From: Hymenobacter oligotrophus
Lineage (GTDB): Bacteria > Bacteroidota > Bacteroidia > Cytophagales > Hymenobacteraceae
Direction: 5' to 3'
Length of the DNA: 64,000 nucleotides
Assembly (NCBI RefSeq): GCF_003574965.1
Contig: NZ_CP032317.1
Coordinates: forward strand, 2,108,001-2,172,000
Part shown: piece after piece, positions 9,034 through 18,684 of the stretch
Numbering within the stretch: the first letter of the stretch is position 1
Layout of the letters: each line of letters opens with the position of its first letter
Notes under the pieces: model-generated
Database searches by the model: none
Told to the model about the DNA's origin: nothing
What the model saw: only the letters and a program-made list of their open reading frames with translations
Program-made: the position numbers and the translations under genes

Positions 9034-9936
9034 CTACAACGGGCGACCTAGCAATAAACGGCTGTATTGGCGGGCCAAGTGCCGGTTGGTTTCGGCACCG
9101 CCTCGTGCGGTTAGCAGGTTCAGCATCTTCACTAAGTAATACGATTTGGCACCCCACCAACCGTACGCTTGACGCATAAATGCATCTTCGTTCCGCAGAA
9201 TCATACCCAGCTGATTCAGCTTTTTTTCCTTGCGGGTGCTCTGCGAGAAATGGTGCAGAATATGTGCTTCGGGCACGTACTTAATATCGTAGCCAAGCTT
9301 GCGAATGGCATAACTCCATTGCAGATCTTCGGCATACATAAAGAAGTCGTCGGGCAATTTTTGCCCCGGCAACTTAGTCAGTACTTCACGTTTAAAGTGA
9401 AAATATGTGCCCCATACCCAATCGGGGTAAAGCGGCTTGTCGTGAGCGAAAAATCCACCCTGCAGGATTTCGCCTCGTCGGGCGGGGCTTAGTAATTTTT
9501 GAACGCGCAGCAACTCCAGTAACTGCAACCCCGCCGACGGAAAGCGGCCGCATTGGTACTGCAACTTGCCGTCCGGGAACTCGAGCCGCCCAGTGACCAC
9601 GCCTACTTTGGGCTCGGCTTGCAATGCCCGATAGGTTAAGCTCAGGGCGTCGTTTAAACAGGCCGCGTCGCTGTTGAACAGCAAGATGGTTTCACCCGTT
9701 GCGTGCTGAATACCTAGGTTGTTACCTTTTGCAAAGCCCGAATTGTCGGGGTTACGAACGAGTTTGATCGTTGGGAAGCGTTGGGTAAACAAGCCTGGAT
9801 CGCATTCTGATGATGCATTATCTACTAAGATAATTTCGTGAGTAACTCCTTGTGTATAGCGTTGAATGGATTCAATAGCTTCGCTGGTAAGCTTAAAAGT
9901 ATTGTAGTTGATGATTATAACAGAAACTTGAACCAT
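9034..9936 (-). CDS. Glycosyltransferase family 2, rhamnosyltransferase-like (WbbL type)
   Basis: 300 residues from the ATG at 9936 (MVQVSVIIINYNT). A longer frame to 9993 would overlap the upstream GT4 gene by 45 bases and adds a basic leader, so the shorter start is preferred; it leaves an 11-base gap. Motifs: VDNASSE, NSGFAKGNNLGI, LLFNSDAA, and DDFFMYAEDLQWSYAIRKLGY, all typical of the WbbL/RfbF group of inverting GT2 enzymes, many of which transfer rhamnose. The substrate assignment is family-level only. Confidence 0.86.
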   Translation of the reverse strand: MVQVSVIIINYNTFKLTSEAIESIQRYTQGVTHEIILVDNASSECDPGLFTQRFPTIKLVRNPDNSGFAKGNNLGIQHATGETILLFNSDAACLNDALSLTYRALQAEPKVGVVTGRLEFPDGKLQYQCGRFPSAGLQLLELLRVQKLLSPARRGEILQGGFFAHDKPLYPDWVWGTYFHFKREVLTKLPGQKLPDDFFMYAEDLQWSYAIRKLGYDIKYVPEAHILHHFSQSTRKEKKLNQLGMILRNEDAFMRQAYGWWGAKSYYLVKMLNLLTARGGAETNRHLARQYSRLLLGRPL

Positions 9937-9947
9937 GAGCAGAGAAA

Positions 9948-11246
9948 CTACGAAGTCAGTTCGCGAAAAAGTTTTTCGTATGCTGTTGCGCACTGCTCCA
10001 TGTTGAAGCGCGCACGGATACGAGCGGAATTACGAGCGTGTTCATCCCGAAGGTCTTTGTTGATCGCGTAGGCATGCATAGCGTGCACCAATGCCTTCAT
10101 GTTAGGTGTGCCATTAGGCTCTATCGGTACCAGCAACCCACCGGGTGCTAGGTCGATAGGCTCAATAAGTTCAGGAATTCCTCCTAAAGAGCTTGCAATT
10201 ACAGGCACCTGATGTTCAAAAAATTCAATAATGGAAAGGGGTAACCCTTCCGAAAAGCACGATGGCATTAACCCAACGTCGCAAAGAGGCATGTACTGGT
10301 GTGGGTTGTCAACATTGCCTAGAAATACAATGTCCGACTGATCGGCAGACGTTTGTTGACGCAATTCTTGTATCACGGGCCCATCGCCCATGCACAGCAG
10401 CGTAAATGGTTGATCGGGCAGTAATTGCTTCAGATGCTGGTAAGCGGCGTAGGCATAGCGCCACCCTTTTTGTTCGGTACCGCGCCCAATCATTCCAAAA
10501 ACCAAACTTTCGTTTTGAATGCTGAAGGTAGAACGATCTATTGCTTGAGTAGGAAGCGTACCAGCTGTACTTGCGACTCCGTTGTAAATGGTAGTGATGG
10601 GAGTAGTAAGCGGTAAGCGCGTATTTGTTCGCGATGCGTTCAAGCTATTGAATTCGGCTTGATAGTCAGTAGCTAAGATATGAGCTCCCAACTGACGCAG
10701 CTCTGATGGGTTTTCTTCTGCAACCTCGCCGCGTAATAGCCGCGCCGAATACTCAGATACTGCTACTATGCTTTGTCCCATGTTGGCGTAGGGCACAAAG
10801 GACCAGTCGCCCATCTTAATTAGCATGGAGTATCCTCCGTGATCCGTCACTGCGATGGGCACCGACGACCATTGCCTTAGCTTCACCAGCCGAGACTTTT
10901 CGACCAACACCTCATGCCCATGCACAATATCGATGCGATGATGCCAGATTGTGTAGAAGAGCAGCAGGGTCTTACACCATTCGTGGAAAGACCAATTTAC
11001 CCCGAGCTTCTTCACCAAAGCGTTTATCTTCCAGCATATCTTATTGATAAGCGGAAATCTGTCCATGGCTACAACCTGCACCCGGGGGCTTAAATATTGC
11101 TCCACCATGCCAGCATCCACTAGTTGTTCGCCTTGGTTGTAAAGAAACACATGGTGCCCTTGCGCAGCCATAGCAGAAGCCAGGGATAGCGCCAGTACGT
11201 GCGACCCGGCTTTTTCTAAGCACAGGGTCGATACGAGGATTCTCAT
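9948..11246 (-). CDS. Glycosyltransferase family 4 (paralogue of the next gene)
   Basis: 432 residues from the ATG that gives MRILVSTLCLEKAGSH; an alternative ATG six codons upstream would overlap the neighbouring stop. The C-terminal half contains FSEGLPLSIIEFFEHQVPVIASSLGG, an EX7E motif. The start aligns residue for residue with the next gene upstream (MRILISTWSLQVGGGE), and both share N-terminal features such as NQ-(G/R)-(E/A)-x-L-(V/I)-D, indicating an old tandem duplication. Base composition is lower in GC than the genes after 25 kb, and no CCTAGG site is present. Confidence 0.86.
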   Translation of the reverse strand: MRILVSTLCLEKAGSHVLALSLASAMAAQGHHVFLYNQGEQLVDAGMVEQYLSPRVQVVAMDRFPLINKICWKINALVKKLGVNWSFHEWCKTLLLFYTIWHHRIDIVHGHEVLVEKSRLVKLRQWSSVPIAVTDHGGYSMLIKMGDWSFVPYANMGQSIVAVSEYSARLLRGEVAEENPSELRQLGAHILATDYQAEFNSLNASRTNTRLPLTTPITTIYNGVASTAGTLPTQAIDRSTFSIQNESLVFGMIGRGTEQKGWRYAYAAYQHLKQLLPDQPFTLLCMGDGPVIQELRQQTSADQSDIVFLGNVDNPHQYMPLCDVGLMPSCFSEGLPLSIIEFFEHQVPVIASSLGGIPELIEPIDLAPGGLLVPIEPNGTPNMKALVHAMHAYAINKDLRDEHARNSARIRARFNMEQCATAYEKLFRELTS

Positions 11247-11256
11247 CGGCCCCTGA

Positions 11257-12444
11257 TTACGCATGCTGAATTTTGTGTTGATTGAATACTTGTTCGTAAT
11301 GGTTGGCGCATGTAACCATTCCTAATCGAGCTCCTACCCGACGGGCATTCTGCGAATGTTTCTCGTAAAGTTGCGTATCGAGGTAGTAGCGCTGTACCGC
11401 TGCATGCAAGTCTTCTACCCGGGGTTGACCAAGCGTTAGGTCCAATTCAATCAACTGACCGGCAGTTTCGAAGGAAGTAAGCAGTTCCGGCACACCCCCC
11501 ACCCGAGTAGCCACCGTGGGTACGCCAAAGGCCATGTACTCGATAATAACCAATGGCAGCGCCTCAGCGGGAAAATACGTGGGCAACAGCCCTACGTCGA
11601 AGCCCGCTACATAAAAATCCGGATTAGGAACTCGTCCCGTAAATATTATATCTGCCTCGCCGGCATATTGCTGCTGTAGGTTTTTGAGATAGTCGCTTCC
11701 ACCCACCAGCACAAGTCGCAGCGGACGATGCTGCGGTTGCTGACGCAGCATCCGGAAGGCATCAATAGCTTGTTGCCAGCCTTTGTCGGCCCGTCCGCGA
11801 GCCACCATTCCTACTACAAAAGCATCAGCTGGCAGCCCCATGTGCTGCCGCATGCCGGCGCGAGTGTGGCTAGCGTTGGTTACCACCCCGTTGTAAATAG
11901 TATGTACTGGTGGCAGGCTTGGGAAAACTTGCTGCAGATTATTTCGGCAATAATCCGACACTGTAATAATCTGCCTGGCAGCCTTAAGCGTGGACTCGAA
12001 GTCTCGCCTGCCTTCCAACAAAAACTGAGTGTACTCACCGTGCTCGGTAATGTACAAAGGAATACCGGCGGCAGTGGTTACGCTAGCGCACAACCGATCT
12101 GAATACGTAGCGTGGCTACTCACTAAGTCGATCTGATAGCGGCGTAAGCATTCAGCCAAGTAGGCCTGTTGTTGCTTTTCGTAAAAAGTAGCTGCAAGAC
12201 CGAGCCGGCGCTGCACAGCGTTTACCTTATAGGCCCAAAAGCTCCGCCGAGGACGGTCCTGCATCGAAAGCACTGTCACTTGGGGCGGCAACAATCGCTT
12301 TACCAAGTCATGGTCTATAAGTTCAGCGCGCTGATTAAACACAAATAACTCGTGCCCTCGACGCGCTAACTCGGAGGCAAGGTTCATGGCCAGAACTTCC
12401 CCGCCTCCTACCTGCAAAGACCAGGTTGAAATCAGTATTCGCAT
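11257..12444 (-). CDS. Glycosyltransferase family 4 (paralogue of the previous gene)
   Basis: 395 residues. MRILISTWSLQVGGGEVLAM begins the GT-B fold with the glycine-rich acceptor loop; the C-terminal half has VARGRADKGWQQ and FPAEALPLVIIEYMAFGVPTVATRVGG, the EX7E motif. Adjacent genes are 5 to 10 bases away, so it is inside the operon. Together with its downstream paralogue it probably adds consecutive, perhaps similar, residues of one glycan. Confidence 0.87.
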   Translation of the reverse strand: MRILISTWSLQVGGGEVLAMNLASELARRGHELFVFNQRAELIDHDLVKRLLPPQVTVLSMQDRPRRSFWAYKVNAVQRRLGLAATFYEKQQQAYLAECLRRYQIDLVSSHATYSDRLCASVTTAAGIPLYITEHGEYTQFLLEGRRDFESTLKAARQIITVSDYCRNNLQQVFPSLPPVHTIYNGVVTNASHTRAGMRQHMGLPADAFVVGMVARGRADKGWQQAIDAFRMLRQQPQHRPLRLVLVGGSDYLKNLQQQYAGEADIIFTGRVPNPDFYVAGFDVGLLPTYFPAEALPLVIIEYMAFGVPTVATRVGGVPELLTSFETAGQLIELDLTLGQPRVEDLHAAVQRYYLDTQLYEKHSQNARRVGARLGMVTCANHYEQVFNQHKIQHA

Positions 12445-12449
12445 AAGTG

Positions 12450-13403
12450 CTAGGCGTTACGGAAACGGCGCATAAACCAATACAGCCCGTTTACGATGAA
12501 GAATTGGTAACTCTTCCACCGTGCCATCCTAGCTATCAATCCTTTCACTCCAATCCAGAAATTGCCTTGGTACAGGTGCAAAAAATCGTCCTTAGCCAGC
12601 AATGCTAGCAGGTCGTGGGTATTGGCAATACGGATATCCTTATTATTTGTCACAGCTGGCAGCGTATTTACTTTCAACCGCATCAAAATCCGGGCTTGTA
12701 GCATCCGATTGGACTCGTTGATCATGCTAATAGGGTGGGCTCGTACCAATGCAGCCACTTCATTGGAGTCATCGTAAGTGAACCGCCCTCCCTCAGCAGC
12801 GCAGCGAATCCAGTAATGCCAATCTTCGCAAGCTCTTAATTCCTCGTCAAAGTCACCTACACGCTTTATTAATTCCCTGCGTAACATAGGGGCATTCACC
12901 ACCATTATGTTCTCGCGAATCAGCTCCTTCAGCACCTCTACCCCTTTGCCAGAAACGCACGGCATCCAAGGTTGATTCTGCATGTCAACAGAGCAGCTGA
13001 AAACACCAAACTGACCATGTACGAAATAGCGCACCTTTCCGTACACGACATCCACGTCCGGGTGAGCCTCGAGGAAAGCTACATTCAACTCCAGCTTGCA
13101 CTTTGACAACAAATCGTCAGCATCTAATAGCTGCACATACTTGCCTTGTACCGCCCTCAGCCCCGTATTGCGGGCACTTGAAAGTCCCGCGTTGTCTTGA
13201 TAAATATACCGAACCCTGTTATCGGTTTTGCAAAGCGCGGCGCTCACTTCGCGGGTATTATCCTTCGATCCGTCGTCTACGATGATGCACTCCCAGTTGA
13301 CGTAACTCTGCTGTTGCAGGCTAGCCACCGTTTCAGGCAGAAAATGTGCGTAGTTGTAACACGGTACTATGACGGAAACCAGAGGCAGTGTGGATGTGGA
13401 CAT
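12450..13403 (-). CDS. Glycosyltransferase family 2
   Basis: 317 residues from ATG (MSTSTLPLVSVIVPCYNYA); a GTG three codons upstream is possible but less likely. GT-A motifs: VDDGSKDNT, the metal site LLDADDLLS, NAGLSSARNTGL, and the catalytic-side motif ACEDWHYWIRC. Five bases before the GT4 gene downstream and 42 bases after the ABC transporter stop, so it follows the exporter in the same transcript. Confidence 0.88.
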   Translation of the reverse strand: MSTSTLPLVSVIVPCYNYAHFLPETVASLQQQSYVNWECIIVDDGSKDNTREVSAALCKTDNRVRYIYQDNAGLSSARNTGLRAVQGKYVQLLDADDLLSKCKLELNVAFLEAHPDVDVVYGKVRYFVHGQFGVFSCSVDMQNQPWMPCVSGKGVEVLKELIRENIMVVNAPMLRRELIKRVGDFDEELRACEDWHYWIRCAAEGGRFTYDDSNEVAALVRAHPISMINESNRMLQARILMRLKVNTLPAVTNNKDIRIANTHDLLALLAKDDFLHLYQGNFWIGVKGLIARMARWKSYQFFIVNGLYWFMRRFRNA

Positions 13404-13445
13404 GCGAACCACAGTGTAAGCAGAAATGGCGGCAGCTTAGCGGGC

Positions 13446-15218
13446 CTAAACGTGTTTGGCAATCAGTTCCTCATACGAGTACACAGCCGCAATTTGGCCG
13501 TTCTTCAACTCGTAGATACGGTCACACTGACGCAGCGTTGTAATGCGGTGAGCAATGATCAGAATGGTTATATCCGTACCAGATAGCTTATTAATTGCCT
13601 CGTTTACTTCGCGCTCGGTTTGGTTATCTAGGGCACTGGTGGCTTCGTCCATTACAAGCACTTGGGTACGCTTATAAAGGGCACGGGCAATACCAATACG
13701 CTGCCGTTGGCCTCCGGAAAGCCGGGCGCCTCGCTCTCCAGAAACAGTGTCTACCCCGTTGGGCAGTGTGCGGACAAAATCAGCCAAAGAAGCTTGTTCC
13801 AAGGCATATTGCAGGCGTTGCTCGTCTGGCTGCTCCTCGCCCAAGGTTATGTTATCGCGAATAGAGGCTTCCATTAAGAAGGTATCCTGCTTTACATACC
13901 CCACTAGTTGGTGCCAAGCAGAGGTATATTCTGGGGTCAGAGTCACCCCGTCAACTTTAATTTGGCCCTGTTGCTGCTCATAAAAGCGCAGCAACAAGTT
14001 CATTAGGGTAGTCTTGCCTGATCCCGAACTGCCAATGAATCCGATCTTCTCGCCTTTGCGCACACTGAAGCTCACATCGTTCAGTACTGGATGGTCGCCG
14101 CCAGGAAAGGCAAAACTCACACGGTCGAAATCTATTTGCCGCTCGAAATTTAAATTCGGTTGTTGCTTCACGTGATGAGACTGCCATTCACGCTCTCGGA
14201 ACAATGCCAACGACTCAAACGTGTAAATGTGCTGCTTAATGGTAACCAGCGACGTCAAGATTCGATTGACAGAAGGCATGAGGCGGTATGCCGCTGCCGC
14301 AAATAAACCAACTATAGTCACCAAGCTAGTTGTGTCCTTGGCAAACAGCAACGAATACAGGAATATGGTGACTACAGCCAAAATCGCAACCATCTCAATG
14401 ATGCGCAAGGGCAGCAAATTGTAGAGATAGGACTTCGCTTCGAGCCCCTGCAGATAGCCTTGGTTTTCGTATACCCGATTGCGGAAACGCGACAATTTAT
14501 TGGCCAGCTTCAACTCCACAAAGCCTGCGAAGGTATCGATAACCATGCCATAGGCTTTGGGCCTGTTGGCATCAATTTGCTGTCCTACTTGCTGTGATCG
14601 GTTCTTCAGAGCTCTGTAGGTAAGCAACGTGGTGGGCACTAACGTGACTAGCAGAATGACAAACAGAGCAGGCTGGTACAGAAGTATACCCAGTACAACT
14701 ACAAAAACAATTATAATCTCAGATAGAAAAATAAATAACTGCCGAATTACTCCATTTAGATAAGAGTTAGGCATTACCAGGGCGTCATTTACCATGCGCG
14801 CCGTGCCCATTTCCTGAAATTTCCAGAAAGGAAGTCCCGTGTATTTCTGAAATTGATTATCTACGATTTTGAGAGCCACGTAGGCCGTGAACCGTACTTG
14901 TTTGTAGTTAATCCAGCTGGTAAAGACGTTTTTAACGAGAAAGAATACAAAAATGGCTATAATTAAAAAAATCAAAAACGACTTTTCTGATTCAAAATTC
15001 ATTTGATTGTAGAGCCACGCCGACCAGCGCGTTTTCTCTACTGAGCCCGGGGCCGAGGCCAACATAACCACCGGCACCAAGGAGGCAAGACCAAACACAT
15101 CCAACAAGGATGCGATGATCAGGAACAAGAACATGATGGCTGCCTGACGCTTGTCAGCAGGCGCCAGATAATACAACAGGCTCCGCAGAGCCTGTCCAAT
15201 TACATTTTCTTTGAACAT
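13446..15218 (-). CDS. ABC transporter, fused permease and ATPase (PglK/MsbA-like flippase)
   Basis: 590 residues: an N-terminal transmembrane domain with about six helices (residues 1-320), then an ATPase domain with Walker A GSSGSGKTT, signature LSGGQRQRIGIARAL, Walker B VLVMDEATSALD and the switch His in IIAHR. Half-size exporter, works as a dimer. No Wzx-type flippase is visible in the window, so flipping of the lipid-linked oligosaccharide, as done by PglK, is the likely job. It heads the run of transferase genes down to 5739, with a -7 promoter box at 15294-15301. Confidence 0.87.
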   Translation of the reverse strand: MFKENVIGQALRSLLYYLAPADKRQAAIMFLFLIIASLLDVFGLASLVPVVMLASAPGSVEKTRWSAWLYNQMNFESEKSFLIFLIIAIFVFFLVKNVFTSWINYKQVRFTAYVALKIVDNQFQKYTGLPFWKFQEMGTARMVNDALVMPNSYLNGVIRQLFIFLSEIIIVFVVVLGILLYQPALFVILLVTLVPTTLLTYRALKNRSQQVGQQIDANRPKAYGMVIDTFAGFVELKLANKLSRFRNRVYENQGYLQGLEAKSYLYNLLPLRIIEMVAILAVVTIFLYSLLFAKDTTSLVTIVGLFAAAAYRLMPSVNRILTSLVTIKQHIYTFESLALFREREWQSHHVKQQPNLNFERQIDFDRVSFAFPGGDHPVLNDVSFSVRKGEKIGFIGSSGSGKTTLMNLLLRFYEQQQGQIKVDGVTLTPEYTSAWHQLVGYVKQDTFLMEASIRDNITLGEEQPDEQRLQYALEQASLADFVRTLPNGVDTVSGERGARLSGGQRQRIGIARALYKRTQVLVMDEATSALDNQTEREVNEAINKLSGTDITILIIAHRITTLRQCDRIYELKNGQIAAVYSYEELIAKHV

Positions 15219-15293
15219 GTATTCTTAGTGTCCACTATTGCTAACACTCTGTGCGAATACCCCTTGCATTGAGGCAAATAGCATTCGAAGCCA

Positions 15294-15301
15294 CAAAGGT
15301 A
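15294..15301 (-). promoter_or_regulatory. Bacteroidota-type -7 box (TACCTTTG) upstream of the ABC exporter
   Basis: Reads TACCTTTG on the minus strand in the 113-base gap between the AT-rich GT2 gene and the ABC exporter, giving a leader of about 70 bases. The -33 element is poor. It would let the exporter/transferase genes be expressed apart from the AT-rich block. Confidence 0.45.
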
Positions 15302-15331
15302 GCGAACCCTAGTCAAACCGTAGTGCGTTGT

Positions 15332-16267
15332 TTAGCCGCGAGCCCTGCGCAGCCGATCGAACACAGAATAAGGCAACCCAACAGCAGACATACAGTACAA
15401 CAGGCCTAGCGACGGTACCTTATAATACTTCCAAGCCTCCTTTAAGTATTTCGTAGCAGATTTGGCTCCTTTCCTATATAATAGCTCGGCTTGTTCGCGT
15501 ATGTGCCTATAGATAATCGCGTCTCCTTCCGGACTAAAGCCAAGATGTTTCTTTAACAACAAAATTGTAGATTCATAAAATTTATGTGAACGAGTGTTCC
15601 ACATTGATGTGCTCACTATTCTGTATTTAGAAGGGATATAATTAGAGAAAAACACTTTATAATTGCGCGATAATCGGAGCCACATATCCCAGTCCTCATA
15701 GAACAAGTTTTCATCAAAACCTCCTAATTTCTTAAGCGCCTCGGTTCTAACCATGGTGCTTATTCCAGGTATGAAGTTTTTATTTAACAAAGAAATAAAA
15801 ACATCGCCATAAGTTTTAACAAAATCAGGATCACGACTATTCATCAATGTATCAGATTTTAGCTGACTATCTTCGTCAATTATATAAACGTCTCCATACA
15901 ACAAAGCATATTCGTCGCTCAAATTTTCAAATTCTGCAACTTGCTCCTCTATCTTACGCGGCATAAATACGTCATCAGAAGCAATTATTGACATATATTT
16001 TCCGCGCGAGTTTAATAACATGTCATTAGCAACTCTACACACACCCTCGTTTACGTTGTGTTTAATAAATTTAAATTTTATACTATTATTCAATAACCAT
16101 GCATCAATTATCTCAACTGAATTGTCTTTCGAACAGTCATCGACAACAATTAATTCGATATTATTATACGTTTGAGCTTTAATACTTTCAAGCGCCTCCA
16201 CTACAAACCTAGCATTGTTGTATGAGGACATGCAAACACTTACTAATGGCGTATCAGAGTTTATCAT
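15332..16267 (-). CDS. Glycosyltransferase family 2, AT-rich gene
   Basis: 311 residues. GT-A domain: VSVCMSSYNNARF, VDDCSKDNS, ASDDVFMPRK as the metal site, and FYEDWDMWLRLSRNY. The codons are clearly richer in A and T than those of the exporter gene next door (many AAA, ATA, TTA), like the four genes upstream of it, which suggests acquisition with that block. Nine bases separate it from the acyltransferase gene. Confidence 0.87.
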   Translation of the reverse strand: MINSDTPLVSVCMSSYNNARFVVEALESIKAQTYNNIELIVVDDCSKDNSVEIIDAWLLNNSIKFKFIKHNVNEGVCRVANDMLLNSRGKYMSIIASDDVFMPRKIEEQVAEFENLSDEYALLYGDVYIIDEDSQLKSDTLMNSRDPDFVKTYGDVFISLLNKNFIPGISTMVRTEALKKLGGFDENLFYEDWDMWLRLSRNYKVFFSNYIPSKYRIVSTSMWNTRSHKFYESTILLLKKHLGFSPEGDAIIYRHIREQAELLYRKGAKSATKYLKEAWKYYKVPSLGLLYCMSAVGLPYSVFDRLRRARG

Positions 16268-16276
16268 GACTGTTTT

Positions 16277-16768
16277 TTAAAGACTCACAATTTCAGGGTC
16301 CAACTTCTTGATTAGCCTTGCAGGATTTCCTCCCACAACAGAAAAGTCATCAAAGCAATTGTTTACAAAGCTATTGGCAGCAACAACACAAAATTTACCT
16401 AAAATTACCCCTGGCATAATCACTGCATTTGCTCCAATCCATGAATGATCACCAATCTTCACGTTTTTTTTAACAATAGGAAAATATTTCTGCATCAATG
16501 GGCTTGCATTAGGACCTGAGCTACTCATAATATTTACATGTTGCGCTATACTTACAAAATTTCCTATCTCAATTGCGGCCGCATAACCTTGAATAAATGA
16601 ATGAGGCCCTATGTAAGTACTTTCCCCTACATGCAATATAAATTCAGCCGAACCAAATACACTACAACCTTTTGCTATTTTAACATTATTGCCAATTTTA
16701 ATATTATTAATTGAACTCGAAGGATCAACAACAACACCAGCCCCCAAATTAATATTTTCGGTCAGCAT
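16277..16768 (-). CDS. Hexapeptide-repeat acyltransferase (LbH family)
   Basis: 163 residues of left-handed beta-helix repeats: IKIGNNVKIAKGC, IEIGNFVSIAQHV, VKIGDHSWIGANAVIMPGVILGKF, ending in GGNPARLIKK, the usual tail of the serine acetyltransferase/maltose acetyltransferase class. The frame could begin 20 codons earlier, but that would run through the upstream aminotransferase stop; the ATG at 16768 follows that stop with one base between. Likely an O- or N-acetyltransferase acting on a sugar or nucleotide-sugar, possibly in the FdtC role of acetylating an amino-sugar. The acceptor is not shown by sequence. Confidence 0.85.
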   Translation of the reverse strand: MLTENINLGAGVVVDPSSSINNIKIGNNVKIAKGCSVFGSAEFILHVGESTYIGPHSFIQGYAAAIEIGNFVSIAQHVNIMSSSGPNASPLMQKYFPIVKKNVKIGDHSWIGANAVIMPGVILGKFCVVAANSFVNNCFDDFSVVGGNPARLIKKLDPEIVSL

Positions 16769-16769
16769 T

Positions 16770-17723
16770 TTATTTGCAATAAATAAATTGACGTATGCAC
16801 TCGTAGAAGTAGGCGAAATCCACCTCATTCAATTTTTGATGAAGAGGTATAAAAAAAGCTTTCTCACCATAAAAAACACTACACTGAATGCCCTTTTTCC
16901 AAAGATAGGACTTCAGCGCTTGTAAATCTACCTCGCATTCTACCTTGAACATGTACACTCCAGGAACTTCTCCTGATTTCAATTCGAATCTAGGCGACAA
17001 AGCAAGCGGCGCTAGTTTATCAGACAACAACTTATAGTTATATAAACGCTTTTCTGATATAGAGTTGATTTCTTTAAGATAAAACGACATTACTTTCTGA
17101 ATATATAATTTACTATCTTCAGTAATTAAATTATAATTAAGCTCATATTTATTATTAGCAACAACAATACCACCGAATTGAATAGAAAAAAACTTTGCAA
17201 AGCTATAAATAACAAAATCACCCACCTGACTAATTTCACCGAAGCTATTAGTAGAATTAAACGCATAGCAGCAATCCTCTATTATTGGAACTCCATATTT
17301 CTTCAGACGAGCAAGATTTGGAAATGGAATGCCAAATTCATGGTTTACAAATATAGCTTTCGTGTTAACCTCAATTTTCATTGACCACTGACACACCTTC
17401 TCTATCTCCCTAGTAACACATCCACTTATATAAGTATTACCGGTACTTGTGAGGATAGTAATACAATCGTCAGGTTTTAATTTAAGCAATTTAAGTACCT
17501 CTGATATACCATGTGAGCCACTAGCGGTGTATTGCCATGTTTTGCCCGCAAAACGTTGATCAAAGTAATCATCAATGTCAGTGGCGTGCTTTAAGCTATG
17601 ATGCACAGCTAAATCATAAGCAGTGAAAGAGTTTATCCTATAATCAGGCAGCAGATCATCGTGGCTATTGAATACAAAGCCATTTGACACTGATGGGTAC
17701 ACTGTATTACAATTGTTTTTCAT
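16770..17723 (-). CDS. DegT-family PLP aminotransferase, short and divergent
   Basis: 317 residues, shorter than the usual 370-400. Family features remain: IIEDCCYAF with the PLP-contacting Asp, and YSFAKFFSIQFGG where Lys is the Schiff-base candidate followed by the Gly pair. The ATG at 17723 is preferred over a TTG ten codons upstream; it gives a 17-base overlap with the upstream gene. The C-terminal half is poorly conserved. It may make an amino-sugar or be specialised for another keto-sugar. AT-rich like its neighbours. Confidence 0.75.
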   Translation of the reverse strand: MKNNCNTVYPSVSNGFVFNSHDDLLPDYRINSFTAYDLAVHHSLKHATDIDDYFDQRFAGKTWQYTASGSHGISEVLKLLKLKPDDCITILTSTGNTYISGCVTREIEKVCQWSMKIEVNTKAIFVNHEFGIPFPNLARLKKYGVPIIEDCCYAFNSTNSFGEISQVGDFVIYSFAKFFSIQFGGIVVANNKYELNYNLITEDSKLYIQKVMSFYLKEINSISEKRLYNYKLLSDKLAPLALSPRFELKSGEVPGVYMFKVECEVDLQALKSYLWKKGIQCSVFYGEKAFFIPLHQKLNEVDFAYFYECIRQFIYCK

Positions 17724-18684
17724 AGATGTGCATGAGTTCAATAACTGACCCAAAATCTTCCTTTTGCGAGAGCAAGCCGTAATTTATTTCGCTGTTTACT
17801 GTAGAGATACCAAATGAGAATTTACGAATACCTTTTTTCTGAGCATACATCGCAGCAGTAACAACCATCGCATCGATTGCACGTATTTCCCTGCCTTCTT
17901 CATTTGCATGCGTATACTGACTATGTACAAAGCCCTTGGATTCATCCATGAATAACAAGGTACCTCCAACTATCTTGTCTCCTACGGACGCAGTAAAAAG
18001 AATAATGTTATTAGGATTAGACTGGTGTAGCAATAACAGTTCTTCTGCAGTATGAACTGGTCTTACCCCGTGCGTCTTCATGAGGCTACTGGCCATGATA
18101 GCCCAGAAATCATGGAAATTAACACTTTGTTCAATGCGTAAACCGCTCGCGTCAGCCTTTTTTAGATTTTTCTTTCTAGCCCTAGTGAGGCTCAAGGCTT
18201 TAGTTAAGTCAATTACGGAATTAATCTCCTGTGAAATAATTGAAAACCCATATTTGTAAAAATAAAACTCATGCGCTTCCGAGTATTCAGAAGAAAAAAC
18301 GCGCGAAACTGGTTTTACGATCAATTTTGTAAAACCGTCGTGTTTAAGCTGCATTAGTATTAAATTATAAATCTTTTCAAACTTATAATATTTTAAACCC
18401 GATTTGTGGACCAACCCACCATACGTTAGCCCTGGATGAGCTACAACAACGCTCTTGTCGGTGGTCGTTCTTGCTGATCCTGCCACAAATAAAGCCACAA
18501 GGGAACCTTCATCCCAAATCAAGTATGAATGGTCTTCAAATCGGTCTTTATGGTAGTCCATATATGACCGTTTAAATAAAAAAGTCCCATTAGCGCTTTT
18601 ACCCACAAATTCATTCCATACGTCTATGTCCTGAGGGGTGTACTTGCGAATGGAGTAAATAGTGGTTTCAACGACTTCTTTCAT
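17707..18684 (-). CDS. GNAT/FemAB-like N-acyltransferase
   Basis: 325 residues. The C-terminal half (about 165-320) matches the GNAT fold seen in FemAB-like proteins: RARKKNLKKA as a basic segment that recurs in this group, then VGDKIVGGTLLFMDESKGFVHSQYTHAN, and IRKFSFGIST. The N-terminal half looks like a second degenerate GNAT unit. Such proteins occur in polysaccharide loci and are thought to acylate sugars, but the substrate is not established. Its start overlaps the ketoisomerase stop in an ATGA arrangement (18681-18684). Confidence 0.7.
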   Translation of the reverse strand: MKEVVETTIYSIRKYTPQDIDVWNEFVGKSANGTFLFKRSYMDYHKDRFEDHSYLIWDEGSLVALFVAGSARTTTDKSVVVAHPGLTYGGLVHKSGLKYYKFEKIYNLILMQLKHDGFTKLIVKPVSRVFSSEYSEAHEFYFYKYGFSIISQEINSVIDLTKALSLTRARKKNLKKADASGLRIEQSVNFHDFWAIMASSLMKTHGVRPVHTAEELLLLHQSNPNNIILFTASVGDKIVGGTLLFMDESKGFVHSQYTHANEEGREIRAIDAMVVTAAMYAQKKGIRKFSFGISTVNSEINYGLLSQKEDFGSVIELMHIYEKQL

